In this document: positions 12,833 through 25,016 of the stretch, piece after piece
How positions within the stretch are numbered: the first letter of the stretch is position 1
Layout of the letters: each line of letters opens with the position of its first letter
NCBI RefSeq assembly: GCF_003545875.1
Contig: NZ_QHCS01000001.1
Coordinates: 62,001 to 126,000 of the forward strand
Direction of reading: 5' to 3'
Source: Leptospira stimsonii
GTDB taxonomy: Bacteria > Spirochaetota > Leptospiria > Leptospirales > Leptospiraceae
DNA length: 64,000 bases
Notes under the pieces: model-generated
What the model saw: only the letters and a program-made list of their open reading frames with translations
The model's database searches: none
What the model was told of the DNA's origin: nothing
Made by a program: the position numbers and the translations under genes

Positions 12833-12903
12833 GGATGTCCCATAGGTTGCGGTTTACCGCCCGGAAAACCATCCGCAAACTCTGCGGTCCAAATTCAGGA
12901 TAT

Positions 12904-13491
<588 letters not shown>

Positions 13492-13516
13492 TTCGAATTT
13501 TCAATCTTAGAATTCG

Positions 13517-13548
13517 AAAAAGGCCGATCATTTTGATCGGCCTTTTTG
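13517..13548. terminator. Strong terminator after the COX4-like gene
   Basis: AAAAAGGCCGATCA (13517-13530) pairs perfectly with TGATCGGCCTTTTT (13534-13547) around TTT. It works in both directions by sequence. Confidence 0.92.
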
Positions 13549-13687
13549 TTTTTAACGAAGAAGCAATCCATCGATCCAACCCGCTATTCGCGAACGAATT
13601 CAGCTTGTAGTATTTCTCCTTCGAATCGGAATTTGATTGGCTTTTTTGTAACAGAAGTTATTGTTTTCATTTCCTAAGGGGCATTTT

Positions 13688-14332
13688 ATGAAATACGATC
13701 CAATTCGAAATTCTTTATTTTTAATTCTTATCGCAGTCTTTCTTCTTTCGTGCAAGAAAGATCACAATTTAGATCCAAATTCGAAAGTAATCCAACTTCC
13801 ATCCCTCGGTTTAGGATTGAATTATGAAGGCTGGTATTTCAATGATAACCCGAACCTCATCAATCAAGCGCAGGAAATGGCCGCGAGTTCTGATAACTCA
13901 GGAGAGATCAAAAAGGCTCTGGAAGTCGCAGGTATCAATTTCTTTCTTTTCGAACACCCGCAGGGAAGTCCGGAAGCGCAAACATTCAATACGAATGTAA
14001 ATTATACGATCGAAGACCTTTCCAAACAACCGAGAGAAATCTCTCTCGATGATTATATCTCTGCAGTCACCGGTCTTTATCCAACCGTCTTTCAAAAATA
14101 CGAAATGATCAATCCTCCAAAAAAATCCAAGATTCAAGGATTGGATTCCGCTCTTCTCGAAAGTCGATTTGAACAAACAATCGCGGGAAAAAGCTACAAA
14201 GTTCACAACTATCAGTTGGTATTTATCGTGGACAAAAAGGCTCACGTCTTCACCGGAACTTTTCTCGACAAGGATGCGAAAAGCAAAGGTCAAAAGATTA
14301 CTGAACTTTTGAGCAAGTTTATAAAGATATAA
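13688..14332 (+). CDS. Lipoprotein, possible DcrB/PsbP-like fold
   Basis: 214 residues with a lipoprotein signal (hydrophobic FLILIAVFLLSC, lipidated Cys at about 18), so it is membrane-anchored outside the cytoplasm. The mature part has an order of strands and helices (NYEGWYF, INFFLFEHP, LDSALLESRFEQTIAGKSYKVHNYQLVFIVDKKAHVFTGTF split over residues 140-180, then a C-terminal helix) that resembles DcrB/PsbP-type domains, but this is only a fold-level guess. The ATG at 13688 is chosen because AAGGGG lies before it; an earlier ATG at 13661 would give a poor signal peptide. Single gene between two hairpins. Confidence 0.78.
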   Translation: MKYDPIRNSLFLILIAVFLLSCKKDHNLDPNSKVIQLPSLGLGLNYEGWYFNDNPNLINQAQEMAASSDNSGEIKKALEVAGINFFLFEHPQGSPEAQTFNTNVNYTIEDLSKQPREISLDDYISAVTGLYPTVFQKYEMINPPKKSKIQGLDSALLESRFEQTIAGKSYKVHNYQLVFIVDKKAHVFTGTFLDKDAKSKGQKITELLSKFIKI

Positions 14333-14339
14333 GAATTAG

Positions 14340-14384
14340 AATCCTTCTTCATCGGAAAGTATGGACTTCCGAAGAAGGAGGATT
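14340..14384. terminator. Long imperfect hairpin between convergent genes
   Basis: AATCCTTCTTC... and ...GAAGGAGGATT form a long imperfect stem around ATGG, in the gap between the lipoprotein gene and the minus-strand carbonic anhydrase-like gene. The T runs are weak, so it is likely but not certain as a shared terminator. Confidence 0.5.
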
Positions 14385-14438
14385 TCGATCGATCTCTACC
14401 CTATTTGAGCTTTGAATATTCGGATTCGAAAAAGGAAC

Positions 14439-15008
14439 TTAACCTTTAAAAGGAATTCCCATTCTCTCTAAAATCACTTTCGCCTGATTTTGAAATTCAA
14501 TTTCTTCTTCTTTGGAAAACGGTCCGAAAATTCCTTCCTTAAAACGTTTCGAAAGAGAAATATATTCCAAACATCCGGCTACCGTATAAATCGGTTTTGC
14601 TTTTCCTTCAAAAATCTTAAGATCGCCGTCTTTCTGAATCACCATGGCACCGGAAGGAATTTTTTTTCCACCGCGAACCATACAGCCTGCCATGATCATC
14701 GCACCGTCTCCGACTTCAGCGTCGTCTAACACGATACTGCCGATTCCAATGAGACAACCCCTTCCGATTTTACAACCATGAAGCATCGCATTATGACCGA
14801 CTAACGTATAATCTCCGATTTCAATTCCTCTACTAGAATCCGTATGAAGAGTTGTATTGTCTTGGATATTCACACCTTCTCCGAGAACGATATGGTTCAT
14901 ATCGGCTCTTGCGACGGCGCCTGGCCAAAGGGAAGAATAGGCTCCCATCTCGACCAAACCGATCGCGGTCGCCTGCGGATGTATGAATGCCGTCTCGTGA
15001 ATTTTCAT
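14439..15008 (-). CDS. Gamma-carbonic anhydrase family hexapeptide protein
   Basis: 189 residues forming a left-handed beta helix of hexapeptide repeats, followed by a C-terminal helix. The three metal-binding His of the gamma-carbonic anhydrase family are present (His55 in TTLHTD, His72 in VGHNAM, His77 in LHGC), and the Trp/Pro/Gly start SLWPGAVARAD is typical. Members bind zinc or iron as trimers; some hydrate CO2 and many have no proven activity. It starts one base after the pheT stop, so it is the last gene of the queE-helicase-pheT run. Function beyond metal binding is not settled. Confidence 0.9.
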   Translation of the reverse strand: MKIHETAFIHPQATAIGLVEMGAYSSLWPGAVARADMNHIVLGEGVNIQDNTTLHTDSSRGIEIGDYTLVGHNAMLHGCKIGRGCLIGIGSIVLDDAEVGDGAMIMAGCMVRGGKKIPSGAMVIQKDGDLKIFEGKAKPIYTVAGCLEYISLSKRFKEGIFGPFSKEEEIEFQNQAKVILERMGIPFKG

Positions 15009-15009
15009 C

Positions 15010-17418
15010 TTATCTCAACACGAAACCGTTTTTGCCGGCAAGAGCAACGAGTTGATCGGAAATTTCTTTGATTCTTTCTTGAGTAAACGTTTTTTCATAG
15101 TTCACCAATTTGAAACGATAACTGACCGATCTTTTTCCTTCGGGAACGTTTCCTCCGGAGAATTGAGAGTAAACCCAACCGTCTTTTAGCTCCGGAATAT
15201 TTTCCTTTTTAACGAGTTCGGTAAAATGATTTGTATTTTCCTTTTCTCCGATGAGAATCGAAAGATCGATCTCGGCTTCCGGAAACTGAGACGGTGGAAC
15301 GAATCTAGAAATTTTACGATTTGTATTCCAGATTTCAACGATCGAAGAAAAATCGAACGAACCGTAGATCACCCTTTTTTTCAGTTCAAAAGAATCCAAG
15401 ACCGCAGGATGGACGTAGCCTAAAACTCCGACTTGCCGCGATTCGACGACCAAAGACAAACTTGCCGCGGGATGATAAAAGGATTCCTGTCTGATCTCCC
15501 AAGAATAATCAAAAATGTGAATGGACTCGAGAAGAGATTCGATTTGTTTTCGTACGATTAAAAAATCTTCTTCAAGGAGTTTTAGGTCCGTCTCCGAATT
15601 CTTTCTGTCGAAAGAAACTGCATACGCGAAGAATTTCTTCTCGTTGTCCGGTTCAGGAAGATTAAAATACGTTCTTCCGAACTCGAATAACTTGATTTCA
15701 GTAAATCGATCCTGATTGGTTCTCACATTTTTCAGAAGAGAAGGAAGCATGGAATTTCTGAGAACCGCTTGTTCTTCCGGCATCTCGTTCTTGATATTCA
15801 CCGAAAGTTTGGAATCTCCGTCGAACGTATTGTCCTTTAAAGATTGAAAAGAATAATTATACACTTCGTGGAAACCGAGTGACCCCGCAAAAAACGTTTT
15901 GAGTTTCCTTTCCAATTCTCGACTGAGATTTCGAACGGGAGTTTTTACTTCGGCCAGCACTGGAGCAACTTGAATCGTGTCGTAACCGCGAGTCCTTCCG
16001 ATCTCTTCCACAAGATCTTCCGGAATCGTAACGTCGTAGTTATGCCGAAATTTAGGAACCAAGACTTCTAAGTGTTCCCCTTTCCAAGAAACAGTGAAGT
16101 GAAGTCTTTCTAAAATATCGGTAACGTCACCTTTCGATAATTCCACTCCCAACTTCGCATTGATAAAATGAATGTCCGTATGAACGTGCACTTCTTTATG
16201 AGGAGCGTGTAAGAATCCTACGGGCTCGGAAGCCTTTAGCTCGGAACAACCGTTCTCCTTTAAAAGATTGAGCGCTCTTCGAATTACCGGAAGAGTCGTA
16301 GTCGCCTCCAACCCTTTTTCATAACGAACGGAAGAATCGGATCTAATTCCCGTTAGGCGAATCGATTTACGAACTCGTTCTCTCGCAAAAACGGCGGATT
16401 CCATAACAATTTCCGTGGAATCGTTTTGCACCGCGGATTCTTTTCCTCCCATGACTCCAGCAATCGCAACGGGTTTTCCCTGATTTCGGATAAGAAGAAT
16501 TTCGTCTTCCAACGAAGGAGAACTCTCGTCGAGCAACGCAAAACTTTCTCCTTTCTTCGCAAACGATACTTCAAGGGAAACGCCACCTTGACTTTCTAAA
16601 AATTTTTTATCGAAAAAATGAGTTGGCTGACCCATTTCCAACATCACGTAATTGGAAACGTCTACCACGTTGTTGATCACACGAATTCCGCATTTTTGAA
16701 GTCGCGCTTGAAATTTTCTTTTGGAAGGAAGAATCGAAACTCCCTGAATCGAAGAAGCGTAGTAAGAATGAGCATTCTGATTTTCTAATACTTTCGGAAG
16801 CGAAATATTGAGGTCGAAATTCCAAAGCGACTCAAAAGGATTGAATCGGATCGGAAGTTTGAGTTGAGACGCGAGCTCTCTCGCGAAACCGAAATGATTC
16901 CAAAGATCCGGCCGATGGGTTATCGACTTGTTATCCACGTCGAATACAATATCATCATAATGTAAAAAAGCTCGAATCGATTTCCCGACTTCAGCCCCTT
17001 CTAAACCGTTCAAGATCCAAACGCCTACACTCTCATCGGCAAGAGATAACTCTTTTTCAGAACAGAGCATTCCGGAACTTTTGACTCCTCTCAGCTCCGA
17101 TTCTAAGATTTCCTTCTCTCCCAGCTTTGCGCCGGGAATTGCGAGAGGAACCAAGTCCCCGACTTTTACGTTTGTAGCTCCGGTGACAATTTGAAATCTT
17201 GTGGAGCCGTTCGTGACCTGTGCGATTTGGAGTTTATCCGCGGAAGGATGTTTTTCCAGAGATTCTATTTTTACAATTTTTACAAAATCCAATTCAGGGC
17301 GAAAAGGATCGGCGCCGTCGATTTCACACACTGAAATCGCAATTTTTTTTAGGATCGTATCGAGACCGACCTCTTTCAGAGGTGCAAAGTCATTCATCCA
17401 GTCTAAGGAAAGTTTCAC
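15010..17418 (-). CDS. pheT: Phenylalanine-tRNA ligase beta subunit
   Basis: 802 residues, the normal length for bacterial PheT, which with PheS forms the tetramer that charges tRNA-Phe. Visible parts in order: the N-terminal MKLSLDWMNDF start, the tRNA-binding OB domain (about 40-150, with KHPSADKLQIAQV), the B3/B4 editing domain, the B5 domain, and the C-terminal anticodon-binding ferredoxin-like domain ending in ALAGKNGFVLR. The start is GTG with GGAG about ten bases upstream. No pheS is adjacent, so alpha and beta genes are unlinked here. It lies between the SNF2 helicase gene and the carbonic anhydrase-like gene. Confidence 0.97.
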   Translation of the reverse strand: MKLSLDWMNDFAPLKEVGLDTILKKIAISVCEIDGADPFRPELDFVKIVKIESLEKHPSADKLQIAQVTNGSTRFQIVTGATNVKVGDLVPLAIPGAKLGEKEILESELRGVKSSGMLCSEKELSLADESVGVWILNGLEGAEVGKSIRAFLHYDDIVFDVDNKSITHRPDLWNHFGFARELASQLKLPIRFNPFESLWNFDLNISLPKVLENQNAHSYYASSIQGVSILPSKRKFQARLQKCGIRVINNVVDVSNYVMLEMGQPTHFFDKKFLESQGGVSLEVSFAKKGESFALLDESSPSLEDEILLIRNQGKPVAIAGVMGGKESAVQNDSTEIVMESAVFARERVRKSIRLTGIRSDSSVRYEKGLEATTTLPVIRRALNLLKENGCSELKASEPVGFLHAPHKEVHVHTDIHFINAKLGVELSKGDVTDILERLHFTVSWKGEHLEVLVPKFRHNYDVTIPEDLVEEIGRTRGYDTIQVAPVLAEVKTPVRNLSRELERKLKTFFAGSLGFHEVYNYSFQSLKDNTFDGDSKLSVNIKNEMPEEQAVLRNSMLPSLLKNVRTNQDRFTEIKLFEFGRTYFNLPEPDNEKKFFAYAVSFDRKNSETDLKLLEEDFLIVRKQIESLLESIHIFDYSWEIRQESFYHPAASLSLVVESRQVGVLGYVHPAVLDSFELKKRVIYGSFDFSSIVEIWNTNRKISRFVPPSQFPEAEIDLSILIGEKENTNHFTELVKKENIPELKDGWVYSQFSGGNVPEGKRSVSYRFKLVNYEKTFTQERIKEISDQLVALAGKNGFVLR

Positions 17419-17497
17419 GTCGTCAGGCTCCGTTCGAATTGCTAAGGTCCAGAAACCTCGACCAAAATCGGATGTCGAGCAGGAAAAGGAGCCGAGT

Positions 17498-20338
<2,841 letters not shown>

Positions 20339-21052
20339 CTATACGCCCCTTTGATCGCCCCAAATGTATTTATGGGTTTGCAGAGAAAGGCGAAGACCGG
20401 AACTAAGAGAAGACTTGATCCATTCGGAAAGAAGTTCCGGGGACAATTCGTTTTGAACCGGAGACGCCAAAAGATTTCCGGTTAAACCGAAGTTTTGAAT
20501 CACCTCGACACATCGATCAAAATCCATCCTATCTCGAATCACAAACTTAATTTCATCCAAACTGTTTTTTCTATCTTTATAAATTTCTAAATTTTTCAAA
20601 AGCATCCGATCTTCCATTCCGGAGCCGGGAAGTTTATAATCCAGAGTAAAGACAAACGAATCCAAACCTTCGATGGATTCGGCACCGTTCGTCTCCACTC
20701 TTGGTTTTGGAAAAGAACCCGAAAGATTTCGAGTTCTAAAGATTTCGTTTCCGAATGCGACGCTGAAATCTCGGTTTCTACCTTCCAAAGGTTCCCCTCC
20801 GGTAAGGAGAATTTGTGTATCCACGGGACTCAGTTCTCGAATTCGCTTCAGAACTTCTTGAAGATCCAATTCTTCACCTGCGTTCGGGGAAAGGGCGTAA
20901 GGAGTATCGCACCATAATTTGCGTCCCATAGCCATTCCGCATCGTAAGGAACATCCCGCCATACGAACAAAGACGGTTGGCAATCCTGTTGAAATTCCTT
21001 CTCCCGAAAGAGAGAGATAGATTTCATGTACGGAGGTTTTCAGATTGTCCAT
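20339..21052 (-). CDS. queE: 7-carboxy-7-deazaguanine synthase-like radical SAM enzyme
   Basis: 237-residue small radical SAM enzyme of the QueE type, which makes the 7-deazaguanine core for queuosine. The N-terminus (VHEIYLSLSGEGISTGLPTVFVR) and CDTPYAL are typical, as is TGGEPL for SAM binding. The cluster Cys are Cys34, Cys38 and Cys48 (CSLRC then nine residues then C), so the spacing is CX3CX9C, unlike the usual CX3CX2C. Such cluster insertions occur in other QueE branches, so it may still work. First gene of the minus-strand run with the SNF2 helicase and pheT. No other queuosine genes are near. Confidence 0.87.
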   Translation of the reverse strand: MDNLKTSVHEIYLSLSGEGISTGLPTVFVRMAGCSLRCGMAMGRKLWCDTPYALSPNAGEELDLQEVLKRIRELSPVDTQILLTGGEPLEGRNRDFSVAFGNEIFRTRNLSGSFPKPRVETNGAESIEGLDSFVFTLDYKLPGSGMEDRMLLKNLEIYKDRKNSLDEIKFVIRDRMDFDRCVEVIQNFGLTGNLLASPVQNELSPELLSEWIKSSLSSGLRLSLQTHKYIWGDQRGV

Positions 21053-21394
21053 AGGTCTTTATGAGTACAAGATTTTTCTTTTTGCAAAGTTTACGTTCAC
21101 AAAAAAAAGAAAAAGGCTAATTCCAGAATTTCCGACCTACCCTTTGCGGTCAACTCTCGGAGCTTCGATTTGTGAGAAGTTGTTTTTTTTCGAGTTCAAA
21201 ACTTTGCTTTGAAAAAGAGAATCTTTCAAAAAGAAAAAAGAAGCAAGATTCTTATGCACCGATGGAAAGAAAATGTGCCTAGGGATTTCTTAGTTTGAAT
21301 TCTCAAGGAAGAAGAAAAAAGAGCTAGTTCTTTTGCTTGTCAATCGGAGCCAAAATGGTTCCCCTTGTAATTAAAAACAATTAACGGGGCTCCC
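21053..21394. other. Divergent promoter region between queE and the lipid A acyltransferase
   Basis: About 340 bases, A/T-rich, no ORF. It was checked for a preQ1-like riboswitch on the queE side and none was recognised. Promoters for both genes are expected but not clear. Confidence 0.4.
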
Positions 21395-22297
21395 TTGATT
21401 CGTTACATTCCGTCATTTCTCTTCGTTTATCTATTCTATCTTCCCTTTCGCATTTTACCATATCGTCTTTGTTTATTGTTCGGAAGATTTTTGGTCATTC
21501 TTCTTTACCCGCTCGCGAGAAAACACAGAAGAATCGCATATGAAAATATTTCCTATGCATTTCCTGAGTATACCGAAGCCCAAAAAAAGGAACTTGTTTG
21601 GAAGAGTATTCTTCACATCGGAAACTTAGTCGCAGGAACTCTCTACGCGCCGAGGCTCAATCAGAAATGGATGGATCGATATCTCGTTTATGACAAAGAA
21701 AGTTTAGAGATAGAAAGAAAGACAAACGAAGAAGGAATCGGAGTCGTTCTCATCTCAGGACATTTTGGAACTTGGGAAATCCTGGTTCAGTTTATGGGAA
21801 TTCGAATGAAGGGCGCAGGGATTTATAAGAAGGTAAGAAATCCTTACGTTGATCGATTGATTTATAAACTTAGAACGAAGAACGGAATCAAACTCGTATC
21901 CACCGATGAATCCAGTCAAGTTGCGAAGCTGATCAAACAAGGATATTGGATGGGTTTCGGTTCCGATCAGAACGCGGGAAAGGTAGGAATCTTCGTAAAC
22001 TTCTTCAATCGTCCTGCTTCCACGTATCAAGGTCCTGCACTGATGGCCTACCTCACCGGGGCAAAGATGCTATTATACTCGGTCCTCTGTGGGGAAAAAG
22101 GAAAGGTCATCGTTCGAATCAAGGACTTAGGCTTTGTCGATAAGAAAGCGTTTTCAGATCGTGAAACCGCAATCCGTCATTATACGGAAGTTTGGACAAA
22201 AGCTTTAGAGGAAGAAGTCAAACTGTTTCCAGAACAATATTTTTGGGTTCACAGAAGATGGAGAACAAAACCGGGAGATTTTCCCGGCCAAGTCTGA
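21395..22297 (+). CDS. Lipid A late acyltransferase (LpxL/HtrB family)
   Basis: 300 residues, membrane-associated, of the LpxL family that adds secondary acyl chains to lipid A. An N-terminal hydrophobic anchor (about 5-40) is followed by the catalytic GHFGTWE (His123 and Glu128, HX4E) and GFGSDQNAGKVGIFVNFF, and the C-terminal FPEQYFWVHRRWRTKPG motif is diagnostic. The start is TTG with AACGGGG before it; no in-frame ATG is near. Single gene. Which acyl position it fills is not visible. An alternative is another membrane acyltransferase of the same superfamily, but the motifs fit LpxL well. Confidence 0.92.
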   Translation: MIRYIPSFLFVYLFYLPFRILPYRLCLLFGRFLVILLYPLARKHRRIAYENISYAFPEYTEAQKKELVWKSILHIGNLVAGTLYAPRLNQKWMDRYLVYDKESLEIERKTNEEGIGVVLISGHFGTWEILVQFMGIRMKGAGIYKKVRNPYVDRLIYKLRTKNGIKLVSTDESSQVAKLIKQGYWMGFGSDQNAGKVGIFVNFFNRPASTYQGPALMAYLTGAKMLLYSVLCGEKGKVIVRIKDLGFVDKKAFSDRETAIRHYTEVWTKALEEEVKLFPEQYFWVHRRWRTKPGDFPGQV

Positions 22298-22561
22298 GAG
22301 GAAGAATGGTTCTTAAGTTCGAGCCGATTTTAAACGTCCAGTTAAGTTAAAAACTGACCAAGAAAAATTTCGGGAATTTATACTTTTGTGTAATCTAATT
22401 TTTCAATGACGTAAGAGAACCGAAGAAGAACCTCTGAAGAATAAAATCTTTTTGATCGTTTCTCAGAGAGAAAGTCTGCGGCTGTGAAGAATCGGTTTTC
22501 TCAGGTCTTTTTTGAAAAGATTGATTCTCCCGAAAGAAATTTAGAATTTTCCCAAAACCGT

Positions 22562-22578
22562 AAAATGTAGGAACTCCT
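22562..22578 (+). repeat. Dispersed GGAACTCC repeat, copy 2
   Basis: AAAATGTAGGAACTCCT, differing by one base from 10401-10417. Confidence 0.6.
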
Positions 22579-22639
22579 ATAAGAATCCAGTAAGAAGAAT
22601 TCCTTTCAATAAGTTCGCAAGCGTATGAAAGAGGGACCT

Positions 22640-22659
22640 TGTGGGAACTCCTGCGTTTT
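22640..22659 (+). repeat. Dispersed GGAACTCC repeat, copy 3
   Basis: TGTGGGAACTCCTGCGTTTT, identical over 20 bases to 10405-10424. Confidence 0.7.
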
Positions 22660-22824
22660 TTTACCCGACTGAAAACGAAATTTCAAAAGATTCCTTTTCC
22701 GGATTTGGGCAACCCTATCCTCGTACGTAAATTCTGAAATAGGAGAAACCAATCCCAAAAAGAAATCTTTTCTTCAGGAAATTCTTTTCCAAAAAACAAA
22801 TCGGAAAAAAGAATTGTTTAAATC

Positions 22825-23362
<538 letters not shown>

Positions 23363-23529
23363 ACGGAAAACTATTGAACGGTTTTACGGAAGGCAAGTGC
23401 AAAATGGCTCTTCGTTTCGGTTCGACTTTTCAATCAGGGAACCAAACACTACAAAATGAGGGGCAAACACCCGAAAAACCGGAAAATTCTACCCTTTTTT
23501 AAATTCTGCCCCGAGAAAGAAAGAACCAT

Positions 23530-23544
23530 GGTCGGAACTCCGAA
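23530..23544 (+). repeat. GGTCGGAACTCCGAA repeat, copy A
   Basis: 15 bases identical to 45287-45301 and sharing the GGAACTCC core with the other intergenic copies. It lies in the leader of the DUF1554 lipoprotein gene. Confidence 0.5.
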
Positions 23545-23640
23545 GTTCCCAAAAAAATAAAATGGCACTTTTTCTTATAAAAAAGGAAATTTTGGTAAAT
23601 AAATTTTCTGCCGGGAGTTATCTTGAATGAGGGCGAACGT

Positions 23641-24951
23641 ATGCGAAAATTTTCCATTCTTAGAATACTCTTTTTAACTTTTTTGGCTCACTGTGCACAA
23701 GCCGATAAGATGCAATTCGATGCCTCAAAAGGTTTGGGAACGGCAATTCAAGTTGTTGCGACGGATGTCGTGAACACTCCTGTGAGTTCACAACAGAACT
23801 CAAGCACAACTTCCGGAGGGACAGGGAATTCCACATTCACACTCGGGGGAAATGTTTCCGGTCTGGTCAGTGGAAGCCTTACTTTGGCAAACGGCAGTGA
23901 TACGGTTACGATTCTTCCTTCTTCTCCGGGAATCACGGGCGGAGCCGGAACCTACCAGTTCTCCACGAAACTAAACAGTGGAGCTTCTTATAACGTTTCC
24001 ATTTCCGGATTTCCAAACAATCTTTCTTGCAATCTTTATAATAATTCCGGGGCCATTTCTGGGAATGTCACCGACGTCGATATCTATTGCTTTTCGGTGG
24101 TCCTGACTTCTTCTCTTACCGTAGTCGAGGGTACGACCAATGCTTCCACAAATTTTACTTTGAATCTTTCGCATCCTCCGGGACCAAATCCGTCCGGCAC
24201 TGTATCCATTTCCTATCCGAATTTCCCGACAAACTTGAGCGTTAATTCCGCCTTACCGACCACCTTAGGAACGACGGCTGTCAACCGGATCGTGAGTGGA
24301 ACGAATGAGACAGGAACGCCTGATTTTGCCGATGAAAGCGAAGTCATCACGGCAAGGGTTTCCCAATCGACAGGAAGCGCGACTAACGTTTCGACTACTT
24401 CCAATATTACGATTTCGGATAATGATAAAAGAATGTATATGGTGAACGCGGGAAACGGTGGAACCGGAAATTTCGGGGGAAAGGCCGGTGCTGATACTCT
24501 CTGTTCCTCTAATAAACCGGGAGGCGTTTCTGGAACCGTCATTGCGCTCTTGGGAACTTCTACAAGAAAACCGCTCCCCAGCCCGAGTGCCGACTGGCCT
24601 CTCAAACCGCTCTACACTTACTATAGAACTGATAACACCACCGTGATTGCCACATCGAACAGCGCTTCCATTCTTCCATTCTCATGGACAAACAAGGTAA
24701 GCGCTAATTCAGGAGTGACGGCCGCGTTCGCTTGTCCGATGGGAAGCAACGCGTGTGGATATATTACGGGAATGGACAACACTTGGACGGTTCTCCCCGC
24801 TCAAAATTGCTCTAACTGGACAAGTGCAAGTGCATCCGTGGATGGAATGACCGGCTGGGCCGGGAGTGTCAATTCCTCTGCGATCAATTACTTTGCTTCC
24901 ACCTGCGACGCTTTAGGTTCGTCCGCAAACGTAATCTGTGTGGAACAATAA
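23641..24951 (+). CDS. DUF1554-type lipoprotein with a Calx-beta-like region
   Basis: 436-residue predicted surface or outer-membrane lipoprotein. A short signal ends in FLAHC (Cys16 lipidated). Then comes a Ser/Thr/Gly-rich linker (about 35-75), a first beta region (80-145), and a Calx-beta-like stretch (SLTVVEGTTNASTNFTLNLS, about 155-265). The last about 170 residues, from RMYMVNAGNGGTGNFGG to the ANVICVEQ end, match the DUF1554 domain that is common in Leptospira and has several Cys that can form disulfides. The ATG at 23641 is chosen for GAGGG seven bases upstream. No partners. Host-interaction roles are suggested for such proteins but not shown here. Confidence 0.88.
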   Translation: MRKFSILRILFLTFLAHCAQADKMQFDASKGLGTAIQVVATDVVNTPVSSQQNSSTTSGGTGNSTFTLGGNVSGLVSGSLTLANGSDTVTILPSSPGITGGAGTYQFSTKLNSGASYNVSISGFPNNLSCNLYNNSGAISGNVTDVDIYCFSVVLTSSLTVVEGTTNASTNFTLNLSHPPGPNPSGTVSISYPNFPTNLSVNSALPTTLGTTAVNRIVSGTNETGTPDFADESEVITARVSQSTGSATNVSTTSNITISDNDKRMYMVNAGNGGTGNFGGKAGADTLCSSNKPGGVSGTVIALLGTSTRKPLPSPSADWPLKPLYTYYRTDNTTVIATSNSASILPFSWTNKVSANSGVTAAFACPMGSNACGYITGMDNTWTVLPAQNCSNWTSASASVDGMTGWAGSVNSSAINYFASTCDALGSSANVICVEQ

Positions 24952-24981
24952 GCTAGTAAATAAGAGAACTCTAAAGTCAAA

Positions 24982-25016
24982 GCCGAAGGTTAAACAAATT
25001 CATTTAAGCCTTCGGT
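24982..25016. terminator. Possible shared hairpin between convergent genes
   Basis: GCCGAAGG (24982-24989) pairs with CCTTCGGT (25009-25016). The right arm overlaps the 3' end of the GlpT gene. No clear T run, so a weak terminator at best. Confidence 0.35.

Larger units (their letters stand above)
22298..22824. other. Long gene-free stretch with two GGAACTCC repeat copies
   Basis: About 530 bases between two convergent genes. No believable ORF, RNA gene or strong terminator was seen. It holds two copies of the dispersed repeat 78 bases apart (22562-22578 and 22640-22659). Confidence 0.5.

Noticed and set aside
21053..21394. preQ1 riboswitch before queE
   Set aside because: The short conserved preQ1 core was not found on the minus strand.
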